Shown here: positions 1 to 8,199 of the stretch, one piece after another | Layout: each line of letters starts with the position of its first letter | How positions within the stretch are numbered: position 1 is the stretch's first letter | Assembly (NCBI RefSeq): GCF_035645195.1 | Contig: NZ_DASQNA010000017.1 | Coordinates: 1-39,010, forward strand | Source of the DNA: Paenibacillus sp. | GTDB lineage: Bacteria > Bacillota > Bacilli > Paenibacillales > YIM-B00363 | DNA: 39,010 nucleotides | Direction: 5' to 3' | Program-made: the position numbers and the translations under genes | The notes under the pieces: generated by a model | Told to the model about the DNA's origin: nothing | What the model saw: only the letters and a program-made list of their open reading frames with translations | Databases searched by the model: none

Positions 1-1
1 A

Positions 2-976
2 GGTTTGAATGCAATGATGAACCAAGGCAAGGTAAGACTTGTATGGGAGCCGGTACTAGAAGGAGTCTCAACCTACGCTATTTATCGCAGCGATGCCTCC
101 GGTGTGGGATATGCCAAAATGGGAGAATCTACAACAACGGAATACCTAGATACGGCAATCATGCACGGCTCGACATACTACTATGTGGTGAAGGCGATCG
201 ACGGCAAGGGGGCGGAGTCGGAACCGTCGAATGAGGCAATGGTAACTGTTGAGGTAGCGGAAGTTGGGTGGTACGAGGAAAATCACTCGGAATTCGTTTA
301 CGAGGGGCGATGGCTGAACCACAGCAATGCAGGACATTCGGGAGGGAATGTGCGCTATACCGAATCTGAAAATGCTAGCATGACGTTCACCTTCCGAGGG
401 ACTGCCGTGAAAATAGGTTCTGTACTGCATCCGAATCACGGGATAATGGATGTGTACATTGACGGAACGAAAGCAGGGAGCGTCGATCTTTACAGTAGTG
501 TAAGCAGAAATAATCAGGTAGTTTTTGAAAAAACGGATCTTTCCGACGGCGTGCATACAATTAAAATAGTGAGGACAGGTATAAAGAACCCTGCGGCTAT
601 GAAGGCGACTATTGCGATTGATTATGTTGAAGTAGGAGGAGTTGTTAACTCATTATCATCTGACTTGACAGCTGAGGTTAAAAAGGAAGGCATTCTTTTG
701 AACTGGTCGCCCCTGGACCCGTCGTTAACGTACACGCTGTACCGTAGTACTGTATCGGACAGTGTTTACGGAGGTTCGTACGCGATTACTGTGACGGAAG
801 CAACCTACATGGACAACTTCGTCGTTGAGGGAGAAACATATTCTTATGTGATTGTTGGAACTGATTCTGAAGGCCGGACAGTATACCAATCGAACGAGGT
901 AACTGTTGTCGCAGGGGGTAACAATGGCCCAAGGTCGGCAATGGTAAATCGACCAGTTATAAAAAAGCTTTACTAA
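2..976 (+). CDS. Fibronectin type III repeat protein, 5'-truncated
   Basis: The reading frame is open to the left edge, so only the C-terminal ~324 residues are present. The first codons (GLNA...GKVRLVWEPV) look like the first strand of a fibronectin type III domain, so the TTG at 5 is probably not the true start. Layout: FnIII-like domain at about residues 1-82, a beta-rich module at about 88-212 that begins WYEENHSEFVYEGRW and contains VDLYSS and TIAIDYVEV, then a second FnIII-like domain at about 215-305. The middle module resembles the carbohydrate-binding-like modules often placed between FnIII repeats in secreted Paenibacillus glycoside hydrolases; this is a resemblance by eye. The protein is probably extracellular and the catalytic part, if any, lies upstream. 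It ends in a short basic tail without SLH or LPXTG anchor. Confidence 0.75.
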   Translation, partial: GLNAMMNQGKVRLVWEPVLEGVSTYAIYRSDASGVGYAKMGESTTTEYLDTAIMHGSTYYYVVKAIDGKGAESEPSNEAMVTVEVAEVGWYEENHSEFVYEGRWLNHSNAGHSGGNVRYTESENASMTFTFRGTAVKIGSVLHPNHGIMDVYIDGTKAGSVDLYSSVSRNNQVVFEKTDLSDGVHTIKIVRTGIKNPAAMKATIAIDYVEVGGVVNSLSSDLTAEVKKEGILLNWSPLDPSLTYTLYRSTVSDSVYGGSYAITVTEATYMDNFVVEGETYSYVIVGTDSEGRTVYQSNEVTVVAGGNNGPRSAMVNRPVIKKLY

Positions 977-1823
977 TATTCACGAATTTCGTTAATGATA
1001 GACCGTTGTATTCTGAATCTTGGAGGGCTCCCTACTTTTTTCACCAAACTTACGCACGTTATTTAGTCAGGCCTCCTGAAGTAATTTTATGGGTTGGGCG
1101 GAAAAAGAGGCGCTTCGTTGTTTTTTTAAAGGGTTGGACTAACTGGTGAGTTCTCCTCGGAAGATCTTCGTAGCTATTTTCCAAGGTCGTTGAAGGTTAA
1201 TCTTATTAGCATAGAGCGTCGTCGACGAGCATGACATGGTCTCCAGAGCGAATGATATATTCATTCCATCTTCTTAGTAATGTCATTCGTCGATGACGTT
1301 TTTATGCTTTTTTGAAAATTGGTGGTTGTTGGTACGTGCAACGTGTTGGGGGGCGCAACAAATTTGCAGTTTTTCCAAGGTCTTTTGTGAAACTCATAAA
1401 ATTGTTATCAAGACATGATTGAAGAAGGAATGGACGGAGGTTTCACAATTTCGAATGCCAGGCAAGTAATAATAGGTTGCTCCTTTGCGGGTGGCTTTCG
1501 GTACCTTCGGCAGCGACGGAGTTGGTGTTTCTTAACGCCAAATTAGATTTGGTGCGTTATCCACAGAATGCTCGGAAACTGCCAAAGTCGGAAGAATGTA
1601 AATCACCTTCGCACCTCATGTCCCGTGGTCGTGCTTTATCTTGATCAAAATTATGTTGTTATCGAATTCTCAGTTCCGTTTTCAGTGTAAAGTCTTGCAG
1701 TACTCCTTTCGAAGATGAGGACTAGTTAAAAGACAATCGAATCCGATGTTTTGTTACAATTCGTATCAATAACTTTTGAAATATGGTATGCTTGTTTCAA
1801 AATTGTTAGGAGGGGAACTGTGA
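977..1823. other. Long non-coding gap upstream of the polymerase gene
   Basis: About 850 bases with no convincing reading frame on either strand, no tRNA-like or rRNA-like sequence and no clear terminator after the FnIII gene. Short stretches could be remains of lost genes but I recognise none. The right end holds a one-mismatch copy of the GATAC-N5-GTATC dyad (1753-1767) and the ribosome binding site of the next gene. Confidence 0.5.
1753..1767. promoter_or_regulatory. Candidate XRE operator (GTTAC-N5-GTATC, one mismatch)
   Basis: The sequence GTTAC AATTC GTATC differs at one position from the GATAC-N5-GTATC dyad found perfectly at 10165, 10792, 10832 and 37341. It lies 57 bp before the start of the polymerase gene, the right place for promoter control. 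I cannot assign -35 and -10 boxes here with confidence, so operator function is inferred from the shared motif. Confidence 0.45.
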
Positions 1824-3188
1824 TTGAACTCATTGTTCTATTCTTTGGGAGTTAGAGTAAAAGAGGCCACAACTAATAAATTATTATTTGTGGCATCAAT
1901 AGCTATTCTGTTATCAACCGCTATAGGGGCATTGGCACCAATCAATATCCTTTACATTGCCGCTCTGGTTGCGCTGCCATTTATTCCTTATATATTAAAT
2001 CCGAATGCGTACTTTTTAGTATCGTTCTTTTTATCTTCAATATATGTTAAGTATTTATTGTTTTTTGTGGACGGAATAGCTTACGGTTGGTTAGATAACG
2101 TTGTCAAATGTCTATTTTTATTCGTGATGGGGTTATTTATGATTTGGATAGGGCTGAGGGAAAAGAAAGAAATAAAATACCCAATTTATTCAGTGTTTTT
2201 TCTCTTTTCGCTCATATTTATGATTATTCCTGTTGTGCAAGCTGCTTCTTTTCAAGATGCTTTTTATTTCACAAAAATTACTACCCCGTTTCTGCTGTTT
2301 GTTTCTGTGCTAATGTTTTACGACAAAATTGATTGGAACAAGATGTACGGGTGGTTCAGACTGTTACTGTTTCTAACATTAATTTTTTCAATCTACCAGG
2401 TTACCTTAGGGGAAGCAGCGCCAAGTGATGTACCAAGAGCATCGGGGTTGACTCCAAGTAGGAACACGTTTTCAATGTTTATGGTGATGTTGTTTGATTT
2501 TATTTTCATAATAAATGCAATACGTAAAAATAATAAGCTGTCTTTTTTTGATGGAATCTTGCTTGTTCTTATTGTGTTATTGGATTTTATCGGATTCTCC
2601 CGTGGAGCGTGGGCTGTCATGGGGGGGACGATCCTGTTCCTACTAATCCGCGAGAGGAAATTTCTCCTAATTGCATTTCTGTCATCGGTATGTGTCGGAA
2701 TTGCTTACGTTTTTAGGGAGCAGATTCAGTTGAGATTAATTTCTGGGTATGGTACTGGGAAAAACAGAAGTCTTGTTACAGATATGCTTATGGAAAAAGG
2801 GATGGAAAGTCCTCTTATTGGACATGGTTTCGGGTGGTCACAAATGTTTATGTTCGATGGACATGGTAGTACGGCGCAACCGCATAACGATTTTGTAAGG
2901 TTATTTGTAGACATGGGAATGCTAGGGCTATTACTGTTTTTAATACCTTACATATTAATTATGTTTAGGATGTTAAGGATAATGTTCGTAGCTAGAGTAA
3001 AATACGTTAAAACAATAGCTTTTGTTACAATCCTCTCGGTTATTCAAATACTATCATTTATGTCTGTATACAATGTTATTGATATGTTTTATGCAACAAC
3101 ATCGTATGTTTGGTTATTCGCAGCGGTAACCGAGATGGAATTTAGTAAAAATAGAGAGGGTGTTAGGAGGCAATTTCCAAATTACTAA
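1824..3188 (+). CDS. O-antigen polymerase/ligase family protein (Wzy-like)
   Basis: An integral membrane protein of 454 residues with about 11-12 hydrophobic segments. It carries the Wzy_C signature of the O-antigen ligase/polymerase superfamily near residues 325-375: PLIGHGFGWSQMF, then PHNDFVRLFVDMGMLGLL. The likely role is polymerising lipid-linked repeat units of the exopolysaccharide on the outer face of the membrane. The TTG start at 1824 is favoured because AGGAGGGG (1808-1815) lies 8 bases upstream; a GTG at 1820 is out of frame. The gene is strikingly AT-rich compared with the FnIII gene, which suggests transfer. It stands alone, about 9 kb from the main EPS operon, which has no polymerase of its own; the upstream dyad suggests shared control. 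Confidence 0.85.
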   Translation: MNSLFYSLGVRVKEATTNKLLFVASIAILLSTAIGALAPINILYIAALVALPFIPYILNPNAYFLVSFFLSSIYVKYLLFFVDGIAYGWLDNVVKCLFLFVMGLFMIWIGLREKKEIKYPIYSVFFLFSLIFMIIPVVQAASFQDAFYFTKITTPFLLFVSVLMFYDKIDWNKMYGWFRLLLFLTLIFSIYQVTLGEAAPSDVPRASGLTPSRNTFSMFMVMLFDFIFIINAIRKNNKLSFFDGILLVLIVLLDFIGFSRGAWAVMGGTILFLLIRERKFLLIAFLSSVCVGIAYVFREQIQLRLISGYGTGKNRSLVTDMLMEKGMESPLIGHGFGWSQMFMFDGHGSTAQPHNDFVRLFVDMGMLGLLLFLIPYILIMFRMLRIMFVARVKYVKTIAFVTILSVIQILSFMSVYNVIDMFYATTSYVWLFAAVTEMEFSKNREGVRRQFPNY

Positions 3189-3390
3189 GATAAGTTATTG
3201 GAACTGATAGACAGCAAAATGTTTTAGCAATGGGCAGTCCATCCACGCACGAAACTACAATTACGAAAAACGGCTACGTTACTTAGGTAAGAGTCTAGGA
3301 AACATTTTTCGTTGAAGTGAAAGAATCCCTCGGCAGTGATTTCAACATAACCCTGGAAATGTAAAAAGAACCATTGGCGACATCTGAAGG
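3189..3390. other. Gap before the IS21 relics
   Basis: No gene, terminator or RNA is recognisable between the polymerase stop codon and the first IS21-family relic. Weak open frames on the minus strand have no ribosome binding site or known motif. Confidence 0.4.
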
Positions 3391-3526
3391 GTGTCAACGC
3401 TGGAGTTAATTTCAACACACTAGCCCCAGGATCAATTTGACACACTGCTAGGGTGTCGAAATTAAATCGGTTTTAGTTTTTTCATGAGTCGGCAGCTGTT
3501 TCCGTGGACGTTAACGACATAGGAAT
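3390..3526. repeat. Imperfect direct repeat, copy A (IS21 terminus)
   Basis: Aligns by eye with 3639-3771 at roughly three quarters identity with small gaps. Both copies begin GTGTCAAC, pass through ACCCAC/ACACAC-type units, share a TTTTAGTTTTT run, and end in the codons for the IstB C-terminus read on the minus strand. Confidence 0.7.
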
Positions 3527-3600
3527 GCTAAACGGCCGAGAACAGCTGTTGCTAGAATGGGATCACCTAACTTGTTCCAAACCGAGTTCCTTCTAACTGG
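3462..3600 (-). pseudogene. istB: istB 3' fragment, copy A (IS21 helper ATPase)
   Basis: On the minus strand one frame reads SVWNKLGDPILATAVLGRL and, after a frameshift, HSYVVNVHGNSCRLMKKLKP before a stop. This matches the C-terminus of the IS21 transposition helper IstB, which normally reads like LGDxxLATAxLDRLLHHSHVVNIxGNSYRLKEK. The frameshift and loss of all upstream sequence, including the ATP-binding domain, make it a dead fragment. The family assignment rests on recall of the IstB C-terminal pattern. Confidence 0.7.
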
Positions 3601-3638
3601 CGGGCTTGTTCGAGCTCTATCATGCGCCCACCTCGAAA

Positions 3639-3771
3639 AGTGTCAACACCGGAATTAATTTGACCCACTAGCGCCGGGCTTTGACCCACCTGTGCGCCTG
3701 GTGTTGAATAGATTCCGGTTTTTAGTTTTTCCTTGAGCCGGTAGCTGTTCCCGCAGATGTTTACGACGTGG
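3639..3771. repeat. Imperfect direct repeat, copy B (IS21 terminus)
   Basis: Second copy of the terminal repeat described at 3390-3526, less degraded: the units TTTGACCCAC and GACCCACTAGCG are typical of the multiple end repeats of IS21-family elements. Confidence 0.7.
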
Positions 3772-3845
3772 GATTATTGAAGTAAGCGGTGCAGTTCGTG
3801 TAATCTAATCACTGTCCCACTCCTTAGCATATGCCTCCCCTCTGA
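3700..3845 (-). pseudogene. istB: istB 3' fragment, copy B
   Basis: The minus strand reads LHELHRLLQ, an in-frame TAA, then SHVVNICGNSYRLKEKLK. This is the LDRLLHHSHVVNI...SYRLKEK C-terminus of IstB with the first His of the pair mutated to Gln and the second to a stop codon. Upstream residues EGRHMLRSGTVIR are a degraded version of the preceding helix. The ATPase core is missing. Confidence 0.7.
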
Positions 3846-4164
3846 AGCTACTTTGGTCGGTATTTTCAGAGAGATGTATTCTACAGGGGGGGCATTTTCT
3901 TTCGGCGATGGTGGGTCAATTATATCCCGACGGTGACATAAGTCGCTGGATCTGAATGCCTTGAGGCTTTGGATAGGCGTATCCTTGAGCTGTGCTGAGA
4001 TAAGTATATTGCTTCTCGCACACACCAATGTCTGTGATCGGTATTGCTTCCGTGCCGGGCAATGAGTTTCTTTTCGTAGTAGAACTTTACGAACGTTCAC
4101 TGCCCGTACCTTTACTTCCGCCCGCAAAACCGCCACAGAACACTGAAACGTACACCGTCATGGC

Positions 4165-4346
4165 TTACAAACTCAAGCGATCAATGGGTCGTTCGCCGGT
4201 CATGCCGTGGATGCGGCAAATTTGCTCGTCGCACCACCGCCGAAAATGGCAGTTTAAGTCCCCGAGATCCGTGAAACGACTTACGGCCATCCGTTCGACA
4301 TCCCCCTCGTCTGGGGGCGTCGTACACGACAAACCTTGGGAATCAT
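4165..4346 (-). pseudogene. istA: istA fragment (IS21 transposase)
   Basis: The minus strand reads FTDLGDLNCHFRRWCDE followed by ICRIHGMTGERPIDRLSL and a stop, the region after the catalytic domain of IstA (typically LNxxFRRWCDEVANxRIHGTTGERPIDRL). Preceding residues DEGDVERMAVSR fit the conserved KGxVER segment. The DDE core lies outside the preserved part. It is in the correct order and orientation relative to the istB fragment. Confidence 0.65.
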
Positions 4347-4494
4347 GGCGATGGCCGCCGCAAAGTCCCCCACACAGTAGGCGACTCTGCTAAAGAAATT
4401 CAAATTCTTGCTGTTCAATCAGATCAGCCGAGGGCTAGGGAATTGTTAAGGATGGTATTAGTCGGACAAGATATGATACTCGAAATCGCTACTC

Positions 4495-5136
4495 TCACAG
4501 ATACGGCACGTTCCACTGTTCTCTGAGTTTATCCAATATTTCTTCGCCTGGAATTAACAGAACGGAAATCTCATCTCTGTGCGCGATGTAACCGCGCGAC
4601 GTACTTAATGCGATGTATTTGCCGATCGGTGCACCCGCGGAAAGATTGGACAGTACCGATCCGCTCCACTGCTTCACGTTGTCCGTGCAGTTCGTCAGGA
4701 TCAGCTTCCCATCGAAATGCGTCCAATTCGAATCCGTATTCGCGTAAGTGCTGGTAGTCGCGGTCCTTCTCGTTCCTCCTTTGTAGCGACGTTCCACCAC
4801 GTGAACGAGAAGTGCGTTCCTGAAGGGATCGAGCAACCGCGTTACAGCGCCACCGCCGGCTCCGTGCGTCGGAACGACCCTTCCTTACCTTGGCTGCAGG
4901 GTATTCATCAAAATAAAACCCCAGTTTCTCCGACGAATCGCCACCGGCAACGCAAAAAGGAAGACGCCATTGTTGACGCTCCCCTCTAAGGTCTGCTCGC
5001 CACGCAGCTTCTGTTTTTTACTTTCCCAATAATATGCTCCCATGGTATCCAATACGGCTAAGTTGAACAGGGTGCAATATTCCTGATCTTTTGGTAAAAC
5101 GCTTGATCCGCAAGCGATTCTTACTTTCAATGACAC
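4495..5136 (-). pseudogene. Unidentified gene interrupted by one stop codon
   Basis: A minus-strand frame starting at a GTG at 5136 runs for 83 codons (contains FNLAVLDTMGAYYWESK and GEQTLEGSVNNGVFLFALP), meets one TAA at about 4885-4887, and continues open in the same frame for about 129 more codons (LLDPFRNALLVHVVERRYKG..., SAGAPIGKYIALSTSRGYIA, EILDKLREQWNVPYL) to a TGA. The two halves read like one protein of at least 213 residues. The frame is also open some way upstream of 5136 and no ribosome binding site is obvious, so the start may be lost. I do not recognise the family. It may be a decaying gene or a recent nonsense allele. Confidence 0.45.
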
Positions 5137-5299
5137 GGTCCTTACAATTAGATTGGTCAGTCGAACTCTTCGAACTCTTCGAGCTCGTGAGTATAAGGAA
5201 CTTTAAAAATCGTTGTCTCCAGAAAAATATAAATAAATCCGCTGAGTTTTGTAGAAATCAGGATCTCTGTTTTTTATAAGGAAACGATCAACTCTATAT

Positions 5300-6388
5300 T
5301 TATGCTTTTGCTACACTATCCCCCGGTAATACTTTTGTCTTCCTTTGATATTTGTGCCCGATTTTCCTACTCCAGTCAATGCTGGGCTGTTCAACGTAAC
5401 GATATGTAACCATTGATATGGCTACAGTAATCGCAATGGTTAATGTATATAAAAGGATGAATCTCAAATGCACTTCCATTTGATTTCCGACCCCTAAAGC
5501 GACGATTTGTTCGATGACCAAAAAATGAACTAAATACATACTGTAGCTAATCTTCCCGATACTTGACCAAAATTTGTTCACGAAAAGGATGAGTTTTCGT
5601 TTTGATAAAACATATGAAAAAACTAAGAACGTTACAGCAACAATTGTCGTCTTATTCCCAAGATATGCCAGGACGAGACTGACGAAAGCAACCAACGAAA
5701 AAATAAGTATCCGTTGAGTCTTCGTTGGTGTCTTATTCTCGTTATCCCTTTTCCATAAGAAGAATAATAAGATTCCCAAAGCGAAAACAGGGAGTTGGTT
5801 CGGTAGCCATAAATACAAGTAGTTTTTCCAAAGTTGTTCACTTCCAATCGGGCTGAACTTAGAAAGTATCGTCCCTAGTCCATAGCAAACAATCATTGAG
5901 AGGATTACAAAAATTATCGACTGCCTTACATTTTTTATTTTTGCATACAACAACGGTACGAAAGCGTAAAAGGTCATTTCAATTGCTATCGACCATTCTA
6001 CTCCTATTATGCTGTTGATCCAGTACGGATTAAACCCATTTATAAATGTAATATGGGAAAGAATATTGAGTAGGGTAACATTTTCCTGGTCACCTAACCA
6101 GTAACGCGGTCCAAGACCATTTACTAACAGATAAACAATTAGCGCGAGGTAGTATAACGGCGCAATCCTAAAAAATCGCCTTAAATAAAAACTACTTAAT
6201 GATTCACCTTTACCCTCCCTCCTGTAAAGGGAAAGAAACAATGTAAAGGCGCTAACCAAATAAAAAAGCGTTACACCTCTAAGTGGGAAATAGGGAAAAT
6301 CCGGAACATTTTGGGCTACATGGATCATTATTACTATTAGTATTGCAAAACCTCGTAAAGAATCAATAAACTCAAGCTTATTCTGCAT
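5300..6388 (-). CDS. Acyltransferase 3 family membrane protein (OafA/YrhL-like)
   Basis: A 362-residue polytopic membrane protein starting MQNKLEFIDSLRGFAILIVI, the N-terminal signature of the acyltransferase-3 family, with the expected catalytic-type His shortly after (VIMIHVAQN). About ten hydrophobic segments follow, including LRRFFRIAPLYYLALIVY and VEWSIAIEMTFYAFVPLLY. Such proteins O-acetylate or otherwise acylate sugars of surface polysaccharides at the membrane. GGAGTGGGAGA lies directly before the ATG. Like the polymerase gene it is AT-rich and lies outside the main operon; it probably decorates the same polymer. A one-mismatch dyad at 6422-6436 lies just upstream. Confidence 0.88.
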   Translation of the reverse strand: MQNKLEFIDSLRGFAILIVIMIHVAQNVPDFPYFPLRGVTLFYLVSAFTLFLSLYRREGKGESLSSFYLRRFFRIAPLYYLALIVYLLVNGLGPRYWLGDQENVTLLNILSHITFINGFNPYWINSIIGVEWSIAIEMTFYAFVPLLYAKIKNVRQSIIFVILSMIVCYGLGTILSKFSPIGSEQLWKNYLYLWLPNQLPVFALGILLFFLWKRDNENKTPTKTQRILIFSLVAFVSLVLAYLGNKTTIVAVTFLVFSYVLSKRKLILFVNKFWSSIGKISYSMYLVHFLVIEQIVALGVGNQMEVHLRFILLYTLTIAITVAISMVTYRYVEQPSIDWSRKIGHKYQRKTKVLPGDSVAKA

Positions 6389-6421
6389 TCTCCCACTCCT
6401 TAGTTTACGCCTCTTCCAATT

Positions 6422-6436
6422 AATACGAAATGTATC
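6422..6436. promoter_or_regulatory. Candidate XRE operator (AATAC-N5-GTATC)
   Basis: AATAC GAAAT GTATC matches the window-wide GATAC-N5-GTATC dyad with one mismatch. It ends 34 bp upstream of the leftward acyltransferase start codon. No clean -35/-10 pair flanks it; a TAAAAT on the minus strand just upstream could be a -10 box, which would put the site near the transcription start. Confidence 0.45.
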
Positions 6437-6636
6437 ATTTTATTAGACCCTAGTAAACCCCAAATTACATCCTTTTCAAGTGGTCGTCACTAAATGATGA
6501 TACATCGAAACACGACTTGCAATTTGTTGAGTGATCTCGACTTGCTAGTAGTCCCGGGTGCCTTTGCATGTGGCGAATATACAGTCTCTTCGACAACGAA
6601 AATCGCCTGCATTCCGGCATTTTCGACAAAAACCGC

Positions 6637-6665
6637 TTGACAGTATACGATTCGTATCATATTAT
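6637..6665 (+). promoter_or_regulatory. Promoter with operator filling the spacer
   Basis: -35 TTGACA at 6637-6642 and -10 TATTAT at 6660-6665 are 17 bp apart. The spacer is almost entirely the dyad TATAC GATTC GTATC (6644-6658), one mismatch from the consensus, with one base on each side. The same geometry occurs at 10785-10813, so a repressor bound here would exclude RNA polymerase. Confidence 0.7.
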
Positions 6666-6713
6666 TATCGCTATAACTGATAAAGCGCTTTAATCTTGTG
6701 AGTTGGGAGGGAT

Positions 6714-6911
6714 ATGATCGTGATCTACTGTATGTGCTGCAAAAAGTTGGTTCCTGTGACGGATGCATTCCGGGTCATGAAAACGGGATTTTACCAAAAA
6801 GACATTCCGCTTGGATTGTGCACGGTCTGTAATACTTACGGGGATCGGGCAGTCTATATAGAAGTATCGGCATCCTGTCCCCTTGTGTATAAAACCGCAG
6901 AAGCTTCGTAA
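6714..6911 (+). CDS. 65-aa zinc-ribbon-like microprotein
   Basis: A 65-residue protein with two CxxC knuckles, CMCC at residues 6-9 and CTVC at 36-39, spaced as in a small zinc ribbon. GGGAGGG lies 5 bases before the ATG and a good promoter lies 49 bp upstream, so expression is likely. There is no signal peptide or membrane segment. I do not recognise a named family. Control by the same operator as the EPS genes suggests a regulatory or accessory part in that programme, but this is inference. Confidence 0.65.
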   Translation: MIVIYCMCCKKLVPVTDAFRVMKTGFYQKDIPLGLCTVCNTYGDRAVYIEVSASCPLVYKTAEAS

Positions 6912-6995
6912 GGCCCTTTAGTAACGCAGATGAGGTATAATAATATAACTAAAGGCAAGGACCTATCGATAGGAAACGATGGTATTATCCCCTCA

Positions 6996-7822
6996 TGGTA
7001 GACAGTGAAAAAAGAGTCCGTGGTATCATGGATAATACACTGTTGACCGGAGGGGATTTTTTCTATGCCGCCAAAGAAGGGGCAAAAGTTTACCCAATAT
7101 GTTTACCCAATATAGCGAGGAAATTAAGAAAGAAGCAGTACGTCTTCGATTACGGCCCTATTTCGGCTACTACCGCATGCGTACCGCCTTGCGCAAAGAG
7201 GGTCTCATCGTTAATCACAAAAAGATCCGCAGGTTAATGCGTGAACTGGGGATACGTTCTGTCATACGGAAGAAGCGTCCTTTCGCCGGTCGCAAACCGT
7301 CCGTCGTATTCGATAACGACTTAAATCGAAATTTTGAAGCCAGCGCGGCCATGGAGAAATACATGACGAACATCACTTATGTACGTACCGGATACGACTT
7401 TACGTATCTGTCCGTTGTCATGGACCTGCATAACAACGAGATTGTTCGAAATGACCTCCAACTCGTCCTGGATACTATCAAGGAATTAAAGGCTCCTGGA
7501 GCTATTCTGCATTCCGATCAGGGGTTTCAATACACAACTAAGAGCTACGCCAATCTATCGGGTGAACTAAAGCTAGTAGGCAGCCACTCGAGGCGCGGAA
7601 ATTGCTTTGACAACGCATGTATCGAATCGCTTTTCTCACACCTTAAAACGGAAAAGCTGCACTTAGAAAGGCCGAAGACCTTCTCCGAGACCCAGCAGCA
7701 TATTGCTGAGTATATCGTCTAATATAACTACGAACGTTTTCAGAAAAAACTCGGCGACCGCTCCCCAGTGGAATACCGGGAAACGATCGCCGCTTAATGT
7801 ACTCTTTTCTTACTGTCTACTT
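6996..7822 (+). mobile_element. Dead IS3-family (IS150-like) element
   Basis: The element is bounded by imperfect inverted repeats of 22 bp, 6996-7017 (TGGTAGACAGTG...) and 7801-7822 (reverse complement AAGTAGACAGTA...), matching at 18 of 22 positions by my count. At about 827 bp it is far shorter than an intact IS3-family element because of an internal deletion. I could not identify a clear target-site duplication. Confidence 0.8.
7063..7797 (+). pseudogene. IS3-family transposase remnant, orfA fused to orfB by deletion
   Basis: OrfA begins at the ATG at 7063 (MPPKKGQKFTQY) but is shifted out of frame by a 13-bp tandem duplication of GTTTACCCAATAT around 7088-7113. The restored frame reads YSEEIKKEAVRLRL and jumps directly to the OrfB segment YFGYYRMRTALRKEG, so most of OrfA and the start of OrfB are deleted. 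In the integrase core the first catalytic Asp is replaced (TNITYV instead of TDITYV) and a short segment after DLHNNEIV is missing, while HSDQG and the Glu of NACIESLFS remain. A TAA at 7720-7722 interrupts the C-terminus, which continues YNYERFQKKLGDRSPVEYR. Several independent lesions show long inactivity. Confidence 0.85.
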
Positions 7823-8199
7823 GACGGGGTTACGACCACCGAAGGGTCCTTTTTTCTTGCGTTCGCCCCGAATTCTTCTTACATCGATGTTTTAGTTTGC
7901 TTGAACCTACCGATAATGATGATAAATACATTATCGGAGGCTGTGGAATGGAAAAAGGGCGTATTGTGTTATAAAAAAGGTTGCTTGTGGGGAGTGGCGT
8001 TAGTGTCCCTTGTGGGCGTTGCTGGTTTGGGTGCTGACTATATATCGCCAGCCATTTGATGATTGGATGAAGGGGTACTGTGTGGAACGACGGGTATTGC
8101 ACTCTTGGTTAGGAGATTATAAGATTTACGAGCTTCGGGAGCCCCGACACAAATTCATGGCTGAAGGTTGCGCCGGAGCGCGGAGGTACCGTCGTTAGT
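7823..8199. other. Gap with a 9-bp inverted repeat
   Basis: No convincing gene. A frame reading KKGCLWGVALVSLVGVAGLGADYISP (split by me from a longer run) ends at 8059 and looks like a membrane segment, but it has no good start or ribosome binding site. A perfect 9-bp inverted repeat lies at 7910-7937. Confidence 0.4.
7910..7937. repeat. Perfect inverted repeat CCGATAATG/CATTATCGG
   Basis: Arms at 7910-7918 and 7929-7937 with a 10-base AT-rich centre. There is no T-tract, so an intrinsic terminator is unlikely. It may be an operator of a dimeric repressor for a gene now lost, possibly the broken aldose 1-epimerase gene downstream. Confidence 0.5.

Larger units (their letters stand above)
3391..4346 (-). 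mobile_element. Two nested/tandem relics of IS21-family elements
   Basis: This stretch holds two degraded copies of the end of an IS21-family insertion sequence in the same orientation. Each has the 3' end of istB on the minus strand followed by a terminal repeat region with GTGTCAAC...TTTGACCCACC-type units, at 3390-3526 and 3639-3771. Beyond the second copy a piece of istA is readable at 4165-4346. In minus-strand order this gives istA, a large deletion, istB end and terminus, then a second istB end and terminus, which is normal IS21 gene order. No complete gene remains, so the element cannot move itself. Confidence 0.7.
6389..6713. other. Divergent intergenic region with two candidate operators
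   Basis: About 325 bases between the leftward acyltransferase gene and the rightward zinc-ribbon gene. It holds one-mismatch dyads near each gene (6422-6436 and 6644-6658) and a good rightward promoter. I see no small gene in the middle. Confidence 0.55.

Noticed and set aside
7910-7937. Fur-box reading of the GATAAT/ATTATC arms
   Set aside because: The spacing between the arms does not match the 19-bp Fur box or the 7-1-7 arrangement.
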